Of a DNA stretch of 64,000 bases, positions 1 to 9,679 are shown in pieces. A program made the position numbers and the translations under genes. The notes under the pieces were generated by a model. That model did no database searches and had not been told where the DNA came from. It was given only the letters and a program-made list of their open reading frames with translations. Source of the DNA: Streptomyces albospinus (GTDB taxonomy: Bacteria > Actinomycetota > Actinomycetes > Streptomycetales > Streptomycetaceae); contig NZ_BMRP01000009.1 of NCBI RefSeq assembly GCF_014648695.1, positions 3,291-67,290 of the forward strand. The letters run 5' to 3'. How positions within the stretch are numbered: position 1 is the first letter of the stretch; the number at the start of each line of letters is the position of its first letter.

Positions 1-108
1 CACCGCACCCCGAAAGCCCCGCGCAGCGGACAACACCCCGCGCCGAAGGCGCAAACACGCGCACCCCCACGGCGGGAAAGCCGACAACGCGGGGGCGGCC
101 CCATCGGC

Positions 109-1281
109 TCAGATGGTCACGTTGGACGGCCCCCGCAGCTTCCGTTCAGCGCGGGACACGTCTTCCGCCGCGCGGAGTGCGCGGACCGCGTTCTGCCAGG
201 TCAGCTTGGCCAGGTCGGCCTTGGACCACTTGCGGTCGAGCAGTTCGGCGATGAGGTTGGGGTAGCCCGCGACGTCGGCGAGGTCGGCGGGGGTGAAGGC
301 GGTGCCGTCGAAGTCGCCGCCGATGCCGATGTGGTCGATGCCGGCGACCTCGCGCATGTGGTCGAGGTGGTCGGCGACCGTGGCCGCGGTGGCCGTCGGC
401 CGCGGGTTGGCGGCCTCGAAGGCGCGCTGGACCGCCATGCCCGCCTCGGTGGTGTCGAGGTGGTGCAGGCCGTGCGCGCGCATGTTCTCGTCGGCGCGCA
501 GCGTCCATGCGACGGCGGCGGGCAGCACGAACTTCGGGACGAAGGTGGCCATCGCGACGCCGCCGTTGGCGGGCAGTTGGGCCAGGACGTCGTCGGGGAT
601 GTTGCGCGGGTGGTCGCAGACGGCGCGGGCGGAGGAGTGCGAGAAGATCACCGGCGCGGTGCTGACGCGGAGCGCGTCGCGCATGGTGTCCGGGGAGACG
701 TGCGAGAGGTCGACGAGCATCCCGCAGCGGTTCATCTCGCGGACGACCTCTTCGCCGAACGCCGACAGGCCGTGGTGGCGCGGCTCGTCGGTCGCCGAGT
801 CCGCCCAGTCGTTGTTGTCGTTGTGGGTCAGCGTCATGTAGCGGACGCCGAGGTCGTGGAACGCGCGCAGGGTGGCGAGCGAGTTGTTGATGGAGTGGCC
901 GCCCTCGGCGCCCATGAGGGAGGCGATGCGGCCTTCCGCCCGTGCCGCCTCCATGTCGTCGGCGGTCCGCGCGGGCGCCAGGTCGGCGGCGTAGCGGTCC
1001 GTCAACTGCCGTACCACGTCGATCTGTTCGAGGGTGGCGCTGACGGCGTGGTCGCCGGTGTAGTCGGAGCGGACGTACACCGACCAGAACTGCGCGCCGA
1101 CCCCGCCGGCGCGCAGCCGCGGGATGTCGGTGTGCAGGCTGGCGCTCTGGTCGGTGGCGACATCGCGCCGGTCGAGGTCGTAGCGGACCTGTTCGCGCAG
1201 CGCCCAGGGGAGGTCGTTGTGGCCGTCGACGACGGGCCACTCGGCCAGCAGCTCCCGGGCGGCGTCCCGGGCGGCCGTCAC
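109..1281 (-). CDS. Membrane dipeptidase (renal dipeptidase family, peptidase M19)
   Basis: This is a 390-residue zinc dipeptidase of the M19 family, which hydrolyses dipeptides. The metal ligands are visible in order: H21-x-D23 (VVDGHNDLP), the bridging E126 (LMGAEGGHS), H194 (DLSHVSPDT), H215 (FSHSSAR) and a late GGDFDG motif. No signal peptide is seen, so a cytoplasmic location is likely. The GTG start (1281-1279) overlaps the purE stop as GTGA, so it is the third gene of a purK-purE-dipeptidase operon. Family assignment is secure. The physiological substrate is unknown. Confidence 0.93.
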   Translation of the reverse strand: MTAARDAARELLAEWPVVDGHNDLPWALREQVRYDLDRRDVATDQSASLHTDIPRLRAGGVGAQFWSVYVRSDYTGDHAVSATLEQIDVVRQLTDRYAADLAPARTADDMEAARAEGRIASLMGAEGGHSINNSLATLRAFHDLGVRYMTLTHNDNNDWADSATDEPRHHGLSAFGEEVVREMNRCGMLVDLSHVSPDTMRDALRVSTAPVIFSHSSARAVCDHPRNIPDDVLAQLPANGGVAMATFVPKFVLPAAVAWTLRADENMRAHGLHHLDTTEAGMAVQRAFEAANPRPTATAATVADHLDHMREVAGIDHIGIGGDFDGTAFTPADLADVAGYPNLIAELLDRKWSKADLAKLTWQNAVRALRAAEDVSRAERKLRGPSNVTI

Positions 1282-1865
1282 TTCTTGCCCCCGAAGCCGA
1301 AGCCGCCGGCGTTCGCGACCTTGTTGCGCAGCCGCTTGCCCTTCTCGGTGGCCTGGTCGTTCAGCTCCTGCTGGAAGTCCCGCATACGGGAGAGGAGTTC
1401 GGGGTCGTGCGCGCCGAGGATGCGGGCCGCGAGCAGTCCGGCGTTGCGGGCGCCGCCGACCGAGACGGTGGCGACCGGCACGCCGGCCGGCATCTGCACG
1501 ATGGAGAGCAGGGAGTCCATCCCGTCCAGGTACTTGAGCGGGACGGGAACGCCGATGACGGGCAGCGGGGTGACGGAGGCGAGCATGCCGGGGAGGTGGG
1601 CGGCTCCCCCGGCGCCGGCGATGATCGCCTTGAGGCCGCGGCCGGCCGCCTCCTCGCCGTACGCGATCATCTCGTGCGGCATGCGGTGCGCCGAGACCAC
1701 GTCGACCTCGTAGCGGATCTCGAATTCGTCGAGGGCCTGGGCGGCGGCCTCCATGACGGGCCAGTCGGAGTCGGAGCCCATGACGATGCCGATCACGGGG
1801 AGATCAGAGGGTCGCGCGCCAGCGCTCGTTGAGGGGCGGTGGCCGGGCGACGGGTGGGCGGTCAT
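1278..1865 (-). CDS. purE: N5-carboxyaminoimidazole ribonucleotide mutase PurE
   Basis: PurE (195 aa) converts N5-CAIR to CAIR in de novo purine synthesis. The class I signature is present: [13 protein letters not shown] near the N-terminus, SAHRMP with the catalytic His, and [11 protein letters not shown]. The ATG at 1865 was chosen because it overlaps the purK stop as ATGA, which indicates translational coupling. A longer in-frame extension upstream would run through purK and is not needed. It sits with its substrate-supplying partner PurK, as in most bacteria. Confidence 0.97.
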   Translation of the reverse strand: MTAHPSPGHRPSTSAGARPSDLPVIGIVMGSDSDWPVMEAAAQALDEFEIRYEVDVVSAHRMPHEMIAYGEEAAGRGLKAIIAGAGGAAHLPGMLASVTPLPVIGVPVPLKYLDGMDSLLSIVQMPAGVPVATVSVGGARNAGLLAARILGAHDPELLSRMRDFQQELNDQATEKGKRLRNKVANAGGFGFGGKK

Positions 1866-3013
1866 TCTGTGATTGTTCCTCGCAGGTAGCCGGCGGCGTG
1901 TGCGGCGCGCTCGCGCACGTCGGCCAGGTCGTCGCCGTAAGTGTTGACGTGGCCGACCTTGCGTCCCGGCTTCACGTCCTTGCCGTACATGTGAATCTTC
2001 AACTGCGGATCCCGTGCCATGCAATGCAGGTACGCGGCGTACATGTCGGGATAGTCGCCGCCGAGGACGTTGGCCATCACCGTCCAGGGGGCGCGCGGGC
2101 GGGGGTCGCCGAGCGGGAGGTCGAGGACGGCGCGGACATGGTTGGCGAACTGCGAGGTGATCGCGCCGTCCTGCGTCCAGTGGCCGGAATTGTGCGGGCG
2201 CATCGCGAGCTCGTTGACGAGGACGGCCGGGACGCCGTCGGCGTCGCGGACCTCGAACAGCTCGACCGCGAGATGCCCGACGACGCCCAGTTCGTCGGCG
2301 ATCCGCAGCGCGAGCTGCTGGGCGTGCGTGGAGAGCTCGTCGGACAGGCCGGGTGCCGGGGCGATCACGGTGTCGCAGACGCCGTTGACCTGGATCGACT
2401 CCACGACCGGGTAGGCAACGGCCTGGCCGTGCGGCGAGCGGACGACATTGGCGGCCAGTTCCCGGACGAAGGGGACCTTCTCCTCCGCCAGAACGGGCAC
2501 CCCGGCGAGGAACGGCTCGGCCGCCTCCTTGGAGGATCGTACGACCCAGACCCCCTTGCCGTCATAGCCCCCGCGGACGGTCTTGAGGACCACGGGAAAT
2601 CCCTCGCCCTCGGCCGCGAAGCGCTCGACGTCGGCGGGGTCGGCCACGATGCGGTGGCGCGGGCAGGGCACGCCGATGGCGTCCAGTCCGGCGCGCATCG
2701 CCCCCTTGTCCTGGGCGTGCACCAGCGCGTCGGGGCCGGGCCGTACGGGGATGCCGTCGGCCTCCAACGCCCGCAAGTGCTCGGTGGGGACGTGCTCGTG
2801 ATCGAAGGTGATCACGTCACAGCCCCGCGCGAAGGCGCGCAGCGTGTCCAGGTCGCGGTAGTCGCCGATGACGACCTCGCTGACCACCTGGGCCGCCGAG
2901 TCCTGCGGGGTGTCGCTGAGGAGCTTGAATCTGATGCCGAGGGGGATACCCGCCTCGTGGGTCATACGGGCGAGCTGACCGCCGCCGACCATGCCGACTA
3001 CCGGGAACGTCAC
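1862..3013 (-). CDS. purK: N5-carboxyaminoimidazole ribonucleotide synthase PurK
   Basis: PurK (383 aa) is an ATP-grasp enzyme that carboxylates AIR to N5-CAIR using bicarbonate and ATP, feeding PurE. The N-terminus [13 protein letters not shown] is the typical start of the family. [11 protein letters not shown] (glycine-rich ATP-grasp loop) and [13 protein letters not shown] near the C-terminal third are diagnostic. A GTG start at 3013 gives the family length; an in-frame ATG at 3100 would add 29 residues without similarity. It is the first gene of the purK-purE-dipeptidase operon. Confidence 0.96.
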   Translation of the reverse strand: MTFPVVGMVGGGQLARMTHEAGIPLGIRFKLLSDTPQDSAAQVVSEVVIGDYRDLDTLRAFARGCDVITFDHEHVPTEHLRALEADGIPVRPGPDALVHAQDKGAMRAGLDAIGVPCPRHRIVADPADVERFAAEGEGFPVVLKTVRGGYDGKGVWVVRSSKEAAEPFLAGVPVLAEEKVPFVRELAANVVRSPHGQAVAYPVVESIQVNGVCDTVIAPAPGLSDELSTHAQQLALRIADELGVVGHLAVELFEVRDADGVPAVLVNELAMRPHNSGHWTQDGAITSQFANHVRAVLDLPLGDPRPRAPWTVMANVLGGDYPDMYAAYLHCMARDPQLKIHMYGKDVKPGRKVGHVNTYGDDLADVRERAAHAAGYLRGTITE

Positions 3014-3186
3014 GCCCCCAGGGTAGCCGCACGGCAGAGTCGCCCCGACTCCGGGCTTGGAGGATCCTCCGAGCGCAGACGTTCGAAGATCGCCGGCCAT
3101 TCGACGGTGCGGATCCGCGGCGGCGGCCAGGCCGGCCCGGAGCGAGGACGGGTGCCGGGCTCCTGCCCGGCGGAGGGGGAAGCAGG

Positions 3187-3627
3187 ATGGAGAACGGTGA
3201 CATAGCGCGGGACACCCGGCCGCTGGTGATCGCCATGGCGGTCGCCGCGCTGCTGATCGCCCTGTATTCCGTGGCCAGCCAGCTGTCCGGGCCGGCGGTC
3301 TACCGCCCCGGCGACACCGAGATCTCGGTCTCCGCGGGCGACCGCTTCACCGTCGAGGTCCCGGACGACCCCGGTGACGGCTACCGCTGGATCATCGCCG
3401 CCCCCCGGCCGGATCCGGCCGTTCTGACGGCCACCGGCGAGCACACCGACCCGGACCCGGAACCGGGCGATCCGCCGTCCCGTACCCGCGGCACCCGCCA
3501 GCTCGGCTTCCGGGCCGTGCGCGCGGGGCGTACCGACCTGCGGCTGCTGCGCTGCCGGCGCTGCGCCCCGGGCGCGGCGGACGAGCCGGGCGCGCGCGCC
3601 GTGAACTTCCGCGTGACGGTCGACTGA
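3187..3627 (+). CDS. Membrane-anchored chagasin-like (inhibitor I42) protein
   Basis: This 146-residue protein has one N-terminal membrane segment (about residues 13-31) and then a small beta-type extracellular domain. The domain resembles the chagasin/I42 cysteine-protease inhibitor fold: a DxPGDGYRW loop (residues 61-68) matches the inhibitor loop NPTTGYxW, and a later GTRQLGFRAVRAGRTDLRL stretch matches the second conserved strand pair. Two Cys lie at LLRCRRCAP. A strong GGAGGGGG ribosome site precedes the ATG. It is a single gene diverging from purK. Inhibitor function is inferred from the loop only. Confidence 0.7.
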   Translation: MENGDIARDTRPLVIAMAVAALLIALYSVASQLSGPAVYRPGDTEISVSAGDRFTVEVPDDPGDGYRWIIAAPRPDPAVLTATGEHTDPDPEPGDPPSRTRGTRQLGFRAVRAGRTDLRLLRCRRCAPGAADEPGARAVNFRVTVD

Positions 3628-3728
3628 TGGCCCGCGGCACCGGGCTCCGGCGGGCGTGGTTAGAGTGAGGGTGCGTACCGGGCCGCAGGCCGACCACACC
3701 GCCCACGACAGGGAGCTGGACGATCACC

Positions 3729-4235
3729 ATGAGTGAACGGAGCGCACTGCGGTCGAGGCTGGCAGCGCTCGTCCAGGAGGTTGCGAAGTTCGGCGCCGTC
3801 GGCGGCGCGGGGGTCGTGGTGAACTTCGCGGTCTTCAACGCCGTCCGGCACCTGACCGAGATCCCGGTCGTCCGGGCGAGCATCGTCGCGACGGTGGTGG
3901 CCACCGGCACCAACTACGTCGGCTACCGCTACTTCGCCTACCGGGACCGCGACAAGCAGGGGCGCACCAAGGAGTTGACGCTCTTCCTGCTGTTCAGCGT
4001 GATCGGCCTGGTCATCGAGAACGGGATCCTGTACACCGCGACGTACGGATTCGACTGGGACAGCCCGCTCCAGAGCAACTTCTTCAAGTTCCTCGGTATC
4101 GGGATCGCCACGCTCTTCCGCTTCTGGTCCTACCGCACCTGGGTCTTCCGGGGGATGCCGGCCCGCGAGGCCGTGCAGACCGCGGAGTCCTTCCTGGCCG
4201 ACGACGCGCAGCTGCCGAGCGGCGTCCGGAAGTAG
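3729..4235 (+). CDS. GtrA-family membrane protein
   Basis: A 168-residue protein with four predicted membrane helices (about 20-38, 48-68, 83-103, 118-135), the layout of the GtrA family. These proteins are linked to movement of lipid-linked sugars or to cell-surface polysaccharide synthesis. Typical features are FGAVGGAGVVVNF at the first helix, TNYVGYRYFAYRD between helices 2 and 3, and FRFWSYRTWVF after helix 4. It converges with the sensor kinase gene, with only 11 bases between the stops. No glycosyltransferase partner is adjacent. Confidence 0.88.
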   Translation: MSERSALRSRLAALVQEVAKFGAVGGAGVVVNFAVFNAVRHLTEIPVVRASIVATVVATGTNYVGYRYFAYRDRDKQGRTKELTLFLLFSVIGLVIENGILYTATYGFDWDSPLQSNFFKFLGIGIATLFRFWSYRTWVFRGMPAREAVQTAESFLADDAQLPSGVRK

Positions 4236-4246
4236 GCCCGGCGGGC

Positions 4247-5494
4247 TCACTCCTCGGTGGTCTCGGCCTCCCGGGCCAGGAACAGCGCGAAGACCGGCGG
4301 ATGCTGCTGGAGGAGCTCCAGACGGCCACCGTCCGCCTCCGCCAGGTCGCGGGCGACGGCGAGCCCCAGGCCCGTGGAGTTACGGCCGGAGACGGTCCGC
4401 TCGAAGACCCGCGAGCCGAGGTCCGCCGGCACCCCGGGGCCGGCGTCGGTGACCTCGACGACCGCTTGGTTGCCGGTGACGCGGGTGCGCAGCGCGACGG
4501 TGCCGGCGCCGTGCATCAGGGAGTTCTCGATGAGGGTGGCCAGTACTTGGGCGACCGCGCCGGGGGTGCCGACGGCCCGCAGCTCCTTCTTGCCGGAGCG
4601 GACGATGGCGCGTCCGGCGCTGCGGTAGGCCGGGCGCCACTCCTCGATCTGCTGCTTGACGACCTCGTCCAGGTCGAAGGCGACCGCGGAGCCGCTGCGC
4701 GGGTCCCGGGAGTTGGTCAGCAGCCGCTGCACCACGTCCGTCAGCCGCTCCACCTGGGCCAGCGCGATGGTGGCCTCTTCCTTCACGGTGTCCGGATCGT
4801 CGGTGAGGGTGATCTCCTCCAGGCGCATGGACAGCGCGGTCAGCGGGGTGCGCAGCTGGTGCGAGGCGTCGGCGGCCAGCCGCCGCTCGGCGGTCAGCAT
4901 GCGGGCGATCCGCTCGGCGCTGGCGTCCAGCACATCGGCGACCCGGTCCAGCTCCTGGACGCCGTAGCGGCGGTGGCGGGGGCGGGGGTCGCCGGAACCC
5001 AGCCGCTCGGCGGTCTCCGCAAGGTCGGTGAGCGGCGCGGTCAGCCGGCGGGCCTGGCGGATGGCCAGCACCACCGCCGCGAGGATCGCGAGGAGGGCGA
5101 CGGCCAGGATGACCAGCAGCGTCCGGCCGATCTCCGCACTGACCGTGGAGCGGGACTCCTGGACGACGACCGACTCGCCCTGGTCACCGTGCACCTCCGA
5201 CTCGATCACGTCGCCGGTCGGCCGGGTCCCGATCTCGATCTTCGCCTTGCCGGGCACCTTGATCTGGGCGTACCGGTTGGCGGTGATCTGCTCGGAGAGG
5301 ACGTCCGGGGTGATCTTCTCGTTGCTGCCGAGCCGGCTCTCCACTATCCCGACCAGCCGGACCGCCTCGGACTGCACGCTCTCCTGCGCGCCGTCCTGGA
5401 TCGTGCGGGTCTCGACGATCACCAGGGAGACGCCGAAGACGGCGATGACGACGAGCACCACGGCGAGCGTGGAGTTGATCAGTCGGCGGCGCAC
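4247..5494 (-). CDS. Two-component sensor histidine kinase (HAMP, HisKA, HATPase)
   Basis: A 415-residue sensor kinase. It has membrane helices at about 6-27 and 122-146 flanking a ~95-residue extracytoplasmic sensor segment, then a HAMP linker, a HisKA box with phospho-acceptor H212 (SHQLRTPLTAL), an N-box (ENSLMHG) and GLGLAVARDLAEADGG (G box). It is co-transcribed after its response regulator, whose stop is 6 bases upstream of this GTG start. The signal is unknown. The EnvZ/CseC-like layout suggests envelope sensing, but that is inference. Confidence 0.93.
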   Translation of the reverse strand: MRRRLINSTLAVVLVVIAVFGVSLVIVETRTIQDGAQESVQSEAVRLVGIVESRLGSNEKITPDVLSEQITANRYAQIKVPGKAKIEIGTRPTGDVIESEVHGDQGESVVVQESRSTVSAEIGRTLLVILAVALLAILAAVVLAIRQARRLTAPLTDLAETAERLGSGDPRPRHRRYGVQELDRVADVLDASAERIARMLTAERRLAADASHQLRTPLTALSMRLEEITLTDDPDTVKEEATIALAQVERLTDVVQRLLTNSRDPRSGSAVAFDLDEVVKQQIEEWRPAYRSAGRAIVRSGKKELRAVGTPGAVAQVLATLIENSLMHGAGTVALRTRVTGNQAVVEVTDAGPGVPADLGSRVFERTVSGRNSTGLGLAVARDLAEADGGRLELLQQHPPVFALFLAREAETTEE

Positions 5495-5500
5495 GGGCCC

Positions 5501-6181
5501 CTAGCTCTTTTCGAAGCGGAAGCCGACCCCGCGCACGGTGGCGATGTAGCGGGGGTTGGCGGCGTCATCCCCGAGCTTCTTGCGGAGCCAGGAGATGTGC
5601 ATGTCCAGCGTCTTCGTGGACGACCACCAGGTGGTGTCCCAGACCTCGCGCATCAGCTGGTCGCGGGTGACGACGCGGCCGGCGTCCCGTACCAGGACCC
5701 GCAGCAGGTCGAACTCCTTTGCCGTGAGCTGGAGTTCCTCGTCCCCCATCCAGGCGCGGTGCGACTCGACGTCGATCCGTACGCCGTGGGTGGCGGGCGG
5801 CTGCTGGGGCTCGGCGGTGGAGCCGCGGCGCAGCAGGGCCCGGACGCGGGCGAGGAGCTCGGCGAGCCGGAACGGCTTGGTGACGTAGTCATCGGCGCCG
5901 GCGTCCAGGCCGACGACGGTGTCCACCTCGTCGGCGCGGGCGGTCAGCACCAGGATGGGGAAGGAGTGGCCTTCGTTGCGCAGCCGGCGGGCGACCTCCA
6001 GGCCGTCCATACCGGGCAGTCCCAGGTCCAGGACGACGAGGTCGATATTGCCCTGGAGGCCGGCGTCGAGCGCCGTCGGGCCGTCCTCACGCACCTCGAC
6101 TTCGTAACCCTCGCGGCGCAGGGCGCGGGCGAGCGGCTCCGAGATGGACGCGTCATCCTCGGCGAGCAGTACACGGGTCAT
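5501..6181 (-). CDS. OmpR/PhoB-family response regulator
   Basis: A 226-residue regulator with an N-terminal receiver domain (acidic pair E8-D9-D10, phospho-acceptor D52, T80 and K102 all present) and a C-terminal winged-helix DNA-binding domain (ELQLTAKEFDLLRVL, then ISWLRKKLGDD and VRGVGFRFE). The ATG at 6181 is the natural receiver start (MTRVLLAEDD). In-frame sequence further upstream is non-coding in character. It forms an operon with the kinase downstream. Its own promoter lies in the long spacer shared with the divergent peptide transporter. Confidence 0.95.
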   Translation of the reverse strand: MTRVLLAEDDASISEPLARALRREGYEVEVREDGPTALDAGLQGNIDLVVLDLGLPGMDGLEVARRLRNEGHSFPILVLTARADEVDTVVGLDAGADDYVTKPFRLAELLARVRALLRRGSTAEPQQPPATHGVRIDVESHRAWMGDEELQLTAKEFDLLRVLVRDAGRVVTRDQLMREVWDTTWWSSTKTLDMHISWLRKKLGDDAANPRYIATVRGVGFRFEKS

Positions 6182-6675
6182 GGGCCGATGGTAGTCCGAT
6201 GTGCCGACACCGAGGGGCGGACCAGCACGGATGGGCGACAGCGGGCGCTCCGCGCGCCCTCTCACGCGCCTGAGCTGCGCGGGTGCGGTCGTACGGACGG
6301 GTCCAAACAGTTCCCGGTCCGAGTGTGACCGTTGTCTCACCGACTTCAACCGGGGGTTACTCGGACGTATGGTGTGCCGCAACGTCCAACGCACAACCAC
6401 CGGGGCCGTGACGGCACTGACGTCATCGGTCCCTCGTTGTGTGCGGGTCTGGAACCACCAGTCCCGATACACAGTGATCGACCTGTCGACCGGGTCCGCC
6501 GGCCGCGCTCGCGGCACGGGGGCGTGGATCCCGGCGTACGGCCTCCCGTCGACGCCTTCCAGAGCGGTGTCGAACCCCCTGGACGTTGGGGCGGGCGGGG
6601 CGTCGCCGGTTCCGGTCATCCCCCACCCGGGCGCACACCGACCCTCGGAGGCGTCCCGAGCAGCAAGGAACCTCC
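6182..6675. other. Divergent intergenic region without a gene
   Basis: About 490 bases separate the response regulator (minus) from the POT transporter (plus). Open frames here are arginine/proline-rich and resemble nothing, so I call no gene. The stretch holds the promoters for both sides. The best visible plus-strand candidate is reported separately. A target site for the neighbouring response regulator could be here, but I see no convincing direct repeat. Confidence 0.5.
6345..6373 (+). promoter_or_regulatory. Candidate promoter for the POT transporter
   Basis: TTCAAC (6345-6350) and TATGGT (6368-6373) are separated by 17 bases, a plausible weak -35/-10 pair. The implied 5' leader of about 300 bases before the transporter ATG is long, so other promoters may be used. 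Position and spacing are seen; the function is inferred. Confidence 0.3.
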
Positions 6676-8181
6676 ATGGCGTCCAGCCAGACGAAGGACG
6701 CTGCCCAGCAGGGAACCCCTGCCAACGGCGGCAAGACCTTCTTCGGCCACCCCCGCGGTCTGGCCACTCTCTTCATGACCGAGATGTGGGAGCGCTTCAG
6801 CTTCTATGGCATGAAGGCCCTCCTCCCGCTGTACCTGATCGCGCCCGGCGGCATGCACATGCAGGCCACCACGGCCACGGCGATCTACTCCGTCTACATG
6901 GCGATGGTCTACCTGCTCGCCATGCCGGGCGGCTGGATGGCCGACCGCTTCTGGGGACCCCGCAAGACGGTCGCCATCGGCGCCTCGGTCGTCATCGCCG
7001 GCCACATCACGCTCGCCCTGCCCACCGCGCCGACCTTCTTCGCCGGTCTTGTGCTGGTGGCGCTCGGCTCGGGTCTGCTCAAGGCCAACATCTCCACGAT
7101 GGTCGGCCACCTCTACGACGGCCCGGAGGACCCGCGCCGTGACGGTGGCTTCACGCTCTTCTACATCGGCATCAACCTCGGCGCCTTCCTGGCCCCGCTG
7201 ACCATCGGCACCGTCGGCGAGAGCGTCAACTGGCACTTCGGGTTCACGCTCGCCGCCGTCGGCATGGCGCTCGGCCTCGGCCAGTTCCTGCTCGGCACCC
7301 GCCACCTGAGCCCGGAGAGCAACGTCGTCTCCCAGCCCGCGACGCCCGAGATGAAGGCGTCCGTGCTGCGCAAGGGCCTGCTCTGGCTGATCGCCGCGGC
7401 TGCGCTTTACACCGCGCTCGGTGTGACCGGCAACTTCGCCGACTGGTCGCTGCTGCCGATCACCATCGCGGGTCTGGTCATCCCGATCGCGGTCCTGGTC
7501 CGCATGAAGCGCGACAAGGAGCTCACCGAGGTCGAGCAGTCCAAGCTCTCCGGCTACATCTGGTTCTTCGTGGTCGCCGCGGTCTTCTGGATGATCTACG
7601 ACCAGAACGGCTCGACGCTGTCGATCTTCGGTGAGAAGTCGACCACCAACGACCTGTTCGGGTTCCACTTCCCGACGTCCTGGTACCAGTCGCTGAACCC
7701 GGTGTTCATCATGGCGCTGGCCCCGGTGGTCGCCTCGGCGTGGCTGTGGCTGAACAAGCGCGGCAAGGAGCCGAGCACCGTCGTCAAGTTCGCCTCCAGC
7801 CTCGCGCTGATCGGCATCTCGTTCGCGGTCTTCCTCATGCCGCTGCTCGACACCGCCTCGAACGGCGGCAAGGTCAGCCCGATGTGGCTGGTGGCGATCT
7901 ACTTCGTCCAGACCATCGGTGAGCTGTGCCTCTCCCCGGTCGGCCTGTCGGTCACCACGAAGATGGCGCCCGCCAAGTACAGCTCCCAGATGATGGGCGT
8001 CTGGTTCCTCGCGGTCACCGCGGGTGACTCGGTGTCCGGTCTGCTGACGTCGCCGCAGCTGAACGTCGACCTGAACACGGCCAGCTCGGTCGCCGTCGAG
8101 GCCGCCATCGCGGTCATCGCCGGATTCGGTATCTGGATGTACCGCCAGCGCGTCAAGAAGTTGATGGGCAGCGTCAACTGA
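6676..8181 (+). CDS. Proton-dependent oligopeptide transporter (POT/PTR2 family)
   Basis: A 501-residue major-facilitator protein that imports di- and tripeptides with protons. The family fingerprint ExxERFxxY is present at residues 36-44 (EMWERFSFYGMKALLPLYL). It is followed by GGWMADRFWGPRKT, KANISTMVGHLY and FTLFYIGINLGAFLAPL, and later by QTIGELCLSPVGLS, the second signature. Twelve or more hydrophobic segments are evident. The ATG at 6676 has AGGAA just upstream and removes an implausible basic N-terminal extension. It is a single gene ending in a strong hairpin. Confidence 0.95.
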   Translation: MASSQTKDAAQQGTPANGGKTFFGHPRGLATLFMTEMWERFSFYGMKALLPLYLIAPGGMHMQATTATAIYSVYMAMVYLLAMPGGWMADRFWGPRKTVAIGASVVIAGHITLALPTAPTFFAGLVLVALGSGLLKANISTMVGHLYDGPEDPRRDGGFTLFYIGINLGAFLAPLTIGTVGESVNWHFGFTLAAVGMALGLGQFLLGTRHLSPESNVVSQPATPEMKASVLRKGLLWLIAAAALYTALGVTGNFADWSLLPITIAGLVIPIAVLVRMKRDKELTEVEQSKLSGYIWFFVVAAVFWMIYDQNGSTLSIFGEKSTTNDLFGFHFPTSWYQSLNPVFIMALAPVVASAWLWLNKRGKEPSTVVKFASSLALIGISFAVFLMPLLDTASNGGKVSPMWLVAIYFVQTIGELCLSPVGLSVTTKMAPAKYSSQMMGVWFLAVTAGDSVSGLLTSPQLNVDLNTASSVAVEAAIAVIAGFGIWMYRQRVKKLMGSVN

Positions 8182-8202
8182 CGCCTCCCGGCCCGGACAG
8201 CG

Positions 8203-8241
8203 GAAGGGGGCGTCGCACCACATCGGTGCGGCGCCCCCTTC
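8203..8241. terminator. Bidirectional hairpin terminator
   Basis: An almost perfect inverted repeat of about 17 base pairs (GAAGGGGGCG.CGCACC against GGTGCG.CGCCCCCTTC) with a 5-base loop lies between the convergent transporter and surface-protein genes. There is no U-tract, as is usual in Streptomyces. Confidence 0.85.
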
Positions 8242-8263
8242 GCCGTGCCCGGGGCGTGCCGCG

Positions 8264-9679
8264 TCAGCGGACCCGCACCCGGCGCCGGGGCAGGAACGTG
8301 AACACCGCGCCGCCCAGCAGGATGGCCGTGCCGGCGACGAGGCCGAGGGCGGTCAGCGCGCCGTGGTCGGTGGCACCGGTCCGGGCCAGGCCGCCGCTGC
8401 CCCCGGAGGCACCGGCCGATCCGGCCGATCCGCCGGACGCCGCCGCACCGCCCGCGGAGCCGCCGGCCGAGCCGCCCGAAGTGCCGCCGGGCTGCGCCGA
8501 GGTGTCCAGGGTGAGCGAGGCTCCGGGGTCCTTCTCCGGGGTGCAGGTGGTGGTCGTCCCCAGGGCGTTGACGGTGAGCACGCCCGGGGTCAGCGTGGCC
8601 TTGCCGGTGGCACCCGGCTTGTAGGTGCCCTTCAGGTCGGGGATCTCGATGGGGTCGCCGGACTTGATCGGCTTGCTGTTGGCGGGCCCCTCGGTCGTCA
8701 CCGACCCCTTGTCCGCGCCGCCGACCTTGACGTCCGTCGACGGCTTGACCGAGCCGGCCGGGATGTCCGCCGGGCTGTTCATGACGGACTTCTTGAACTG
8801 CACCGTCAGGTCGTAACTCCCGCTCTTCTTCACGGCGTTGATCTGCACCGGCGAGGTCGCCTTCTTGTCCCCGATGGGCGTCTTGCAGTCGTACGGGACC
8901 TGGACCTCGGTGCCCTTGTACGCGGTGCCGTCGGGGTCGCCGCCGGAGCCGCCCGAGCCGCCGGTGGACCCGGTGCCGCCCGAGGAGCCGCCCGTACCGC
9001 CGGAGGTGCCCGCGCTGCTGCCGCCCGTGCTGCCCGTACCGCCCGTGCCGCCGCCGGAGGACGTGCCACCGGTCGTCCCGGCACTCGTCCCGCCGCTCGT
9101 CCCGCCGCTCGTCCCGCCGGAGGTGCCCCCGCCGTCGGTCACCTTGACCGTGACCGCGGGCCGGACCGTCTCCTTGGGCGAGCACTTGGTGTCCGTCGAG
9201 ATCGGCTGGTTGACGTTGATGTTGTAGAAGCCGGGCGTCAGGGTGACCTCACCGGGCTTGGTCAGCTTCAGCTTGCCCGTCATGTCGGACAGCTTCATCG
9301 CGCTGCCCTTGGGGATCGGCGGGTTCTGCCGCGGTCCCTGCATCGGCAGTTCGCCGGTCTGCGCCCCGGCGACCGTGATCGTGCCGGTCGGCTGGACGGT
9401 GTTCTCCCCCAGGTCGAGGATGTCGGGATTCTTCGACGCGGCCTCGACGGTCTTCCAGACCACCGTGATCTCGTCGCCGACCTTCGCGGTGGCGGGCGCG
9501 TCGACGTCCACCTTCGTGGTGCCCTCGATCGGCGGCAGCCCCGATATCGGCGGCGGCAGGCACTCCGTCTTGTACGACACCTCCGCTGCCTGTGCGGTAC
9601 CGGCCACGGCCACGGTCCCCGCACCCGCGAGCACCAGCGCGGCCACCGAGGCCACCGCAGCTCTCCTCCGTTGCCTCAT
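8264..9679 (-). CDS. Sortase-anchored surface protein with two repeated domains (LARTG signal)
   Basis: A 471-residue secreted protein. It has a signal peptide (residues 1-31, cleavage after GTAQA), a first Ig-like module with a Cys pair (YKTEC and DTKCS), a long Gly/Ser/Thr linker (TSGG repeats, about residues 185-250), and a second module (VPYDCKTPIG to TTTTCTP). A Gly/Ser/Ala-rich stalk, LARTG, a hydrophobic helix and a basic tail (RRRVRVR) follow. LAxTG is the recognition motif of class E sortases in actinomycetes, so cell-wall attachment is expected. The second module is closely similar to the single module of the protein at 11818-12537. The start follows the upstream stop in GTGATG, so GTG at 9682 is an alternative. 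Molecular function is unknown. Confidence 0.85.
   Translation of the reverse strand: MRQRRRAAVASVAALVLAGAGTVAVAGTAQAAEVSYKTECLPPPISGLPPIEGTTKVDVDAPATAKVGDEITVVWKTVEAASKNPDILDLGENTVQPTGTITVAGAQTGELPMQGPRQNPPIPKGSAMKLSDMTGKLKLTKPGEVTLTPGFYNINVNQPISTDTKCSPKETVRPAVTVKVTDGGGTSGGTSGGTSGGTSAGTTGGTSSGGGTGGTGSTGGSSAGTSGGTGGSSGGTGSTGGSGGSGGDPDGTAYKGTEVQVPYDCKTPIGDKKATSPVQINAVKKSGSYDLTVQFKKSVMNSPADIPAGSVKPSTDVKVGGADKGSVTTEGPANSKPIKSGDPIEIPDLKGTYKPGATGKATLTPGVLTVNALGTTTTCTPEKDPGASLTLDTSAQPGGTSGGSAGGSAGGAAASGGSAGSAGASGGSGGLARTGATDHGALTALGLVAGTAILLGGAVFTFLPRRRVRVR

Noticed and set aside
1..108. GC-rich short repeats at the left edge
   Set aside because: Only small, weak stems (CGGC/GCCG) are seen, and the flanking gene is outside the window. 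No call is possible.
4301..6328. A 675-codon plus-strand frame opposite the two-component system
   Set aside because: It spans both genes in antisense and shows no family motif.
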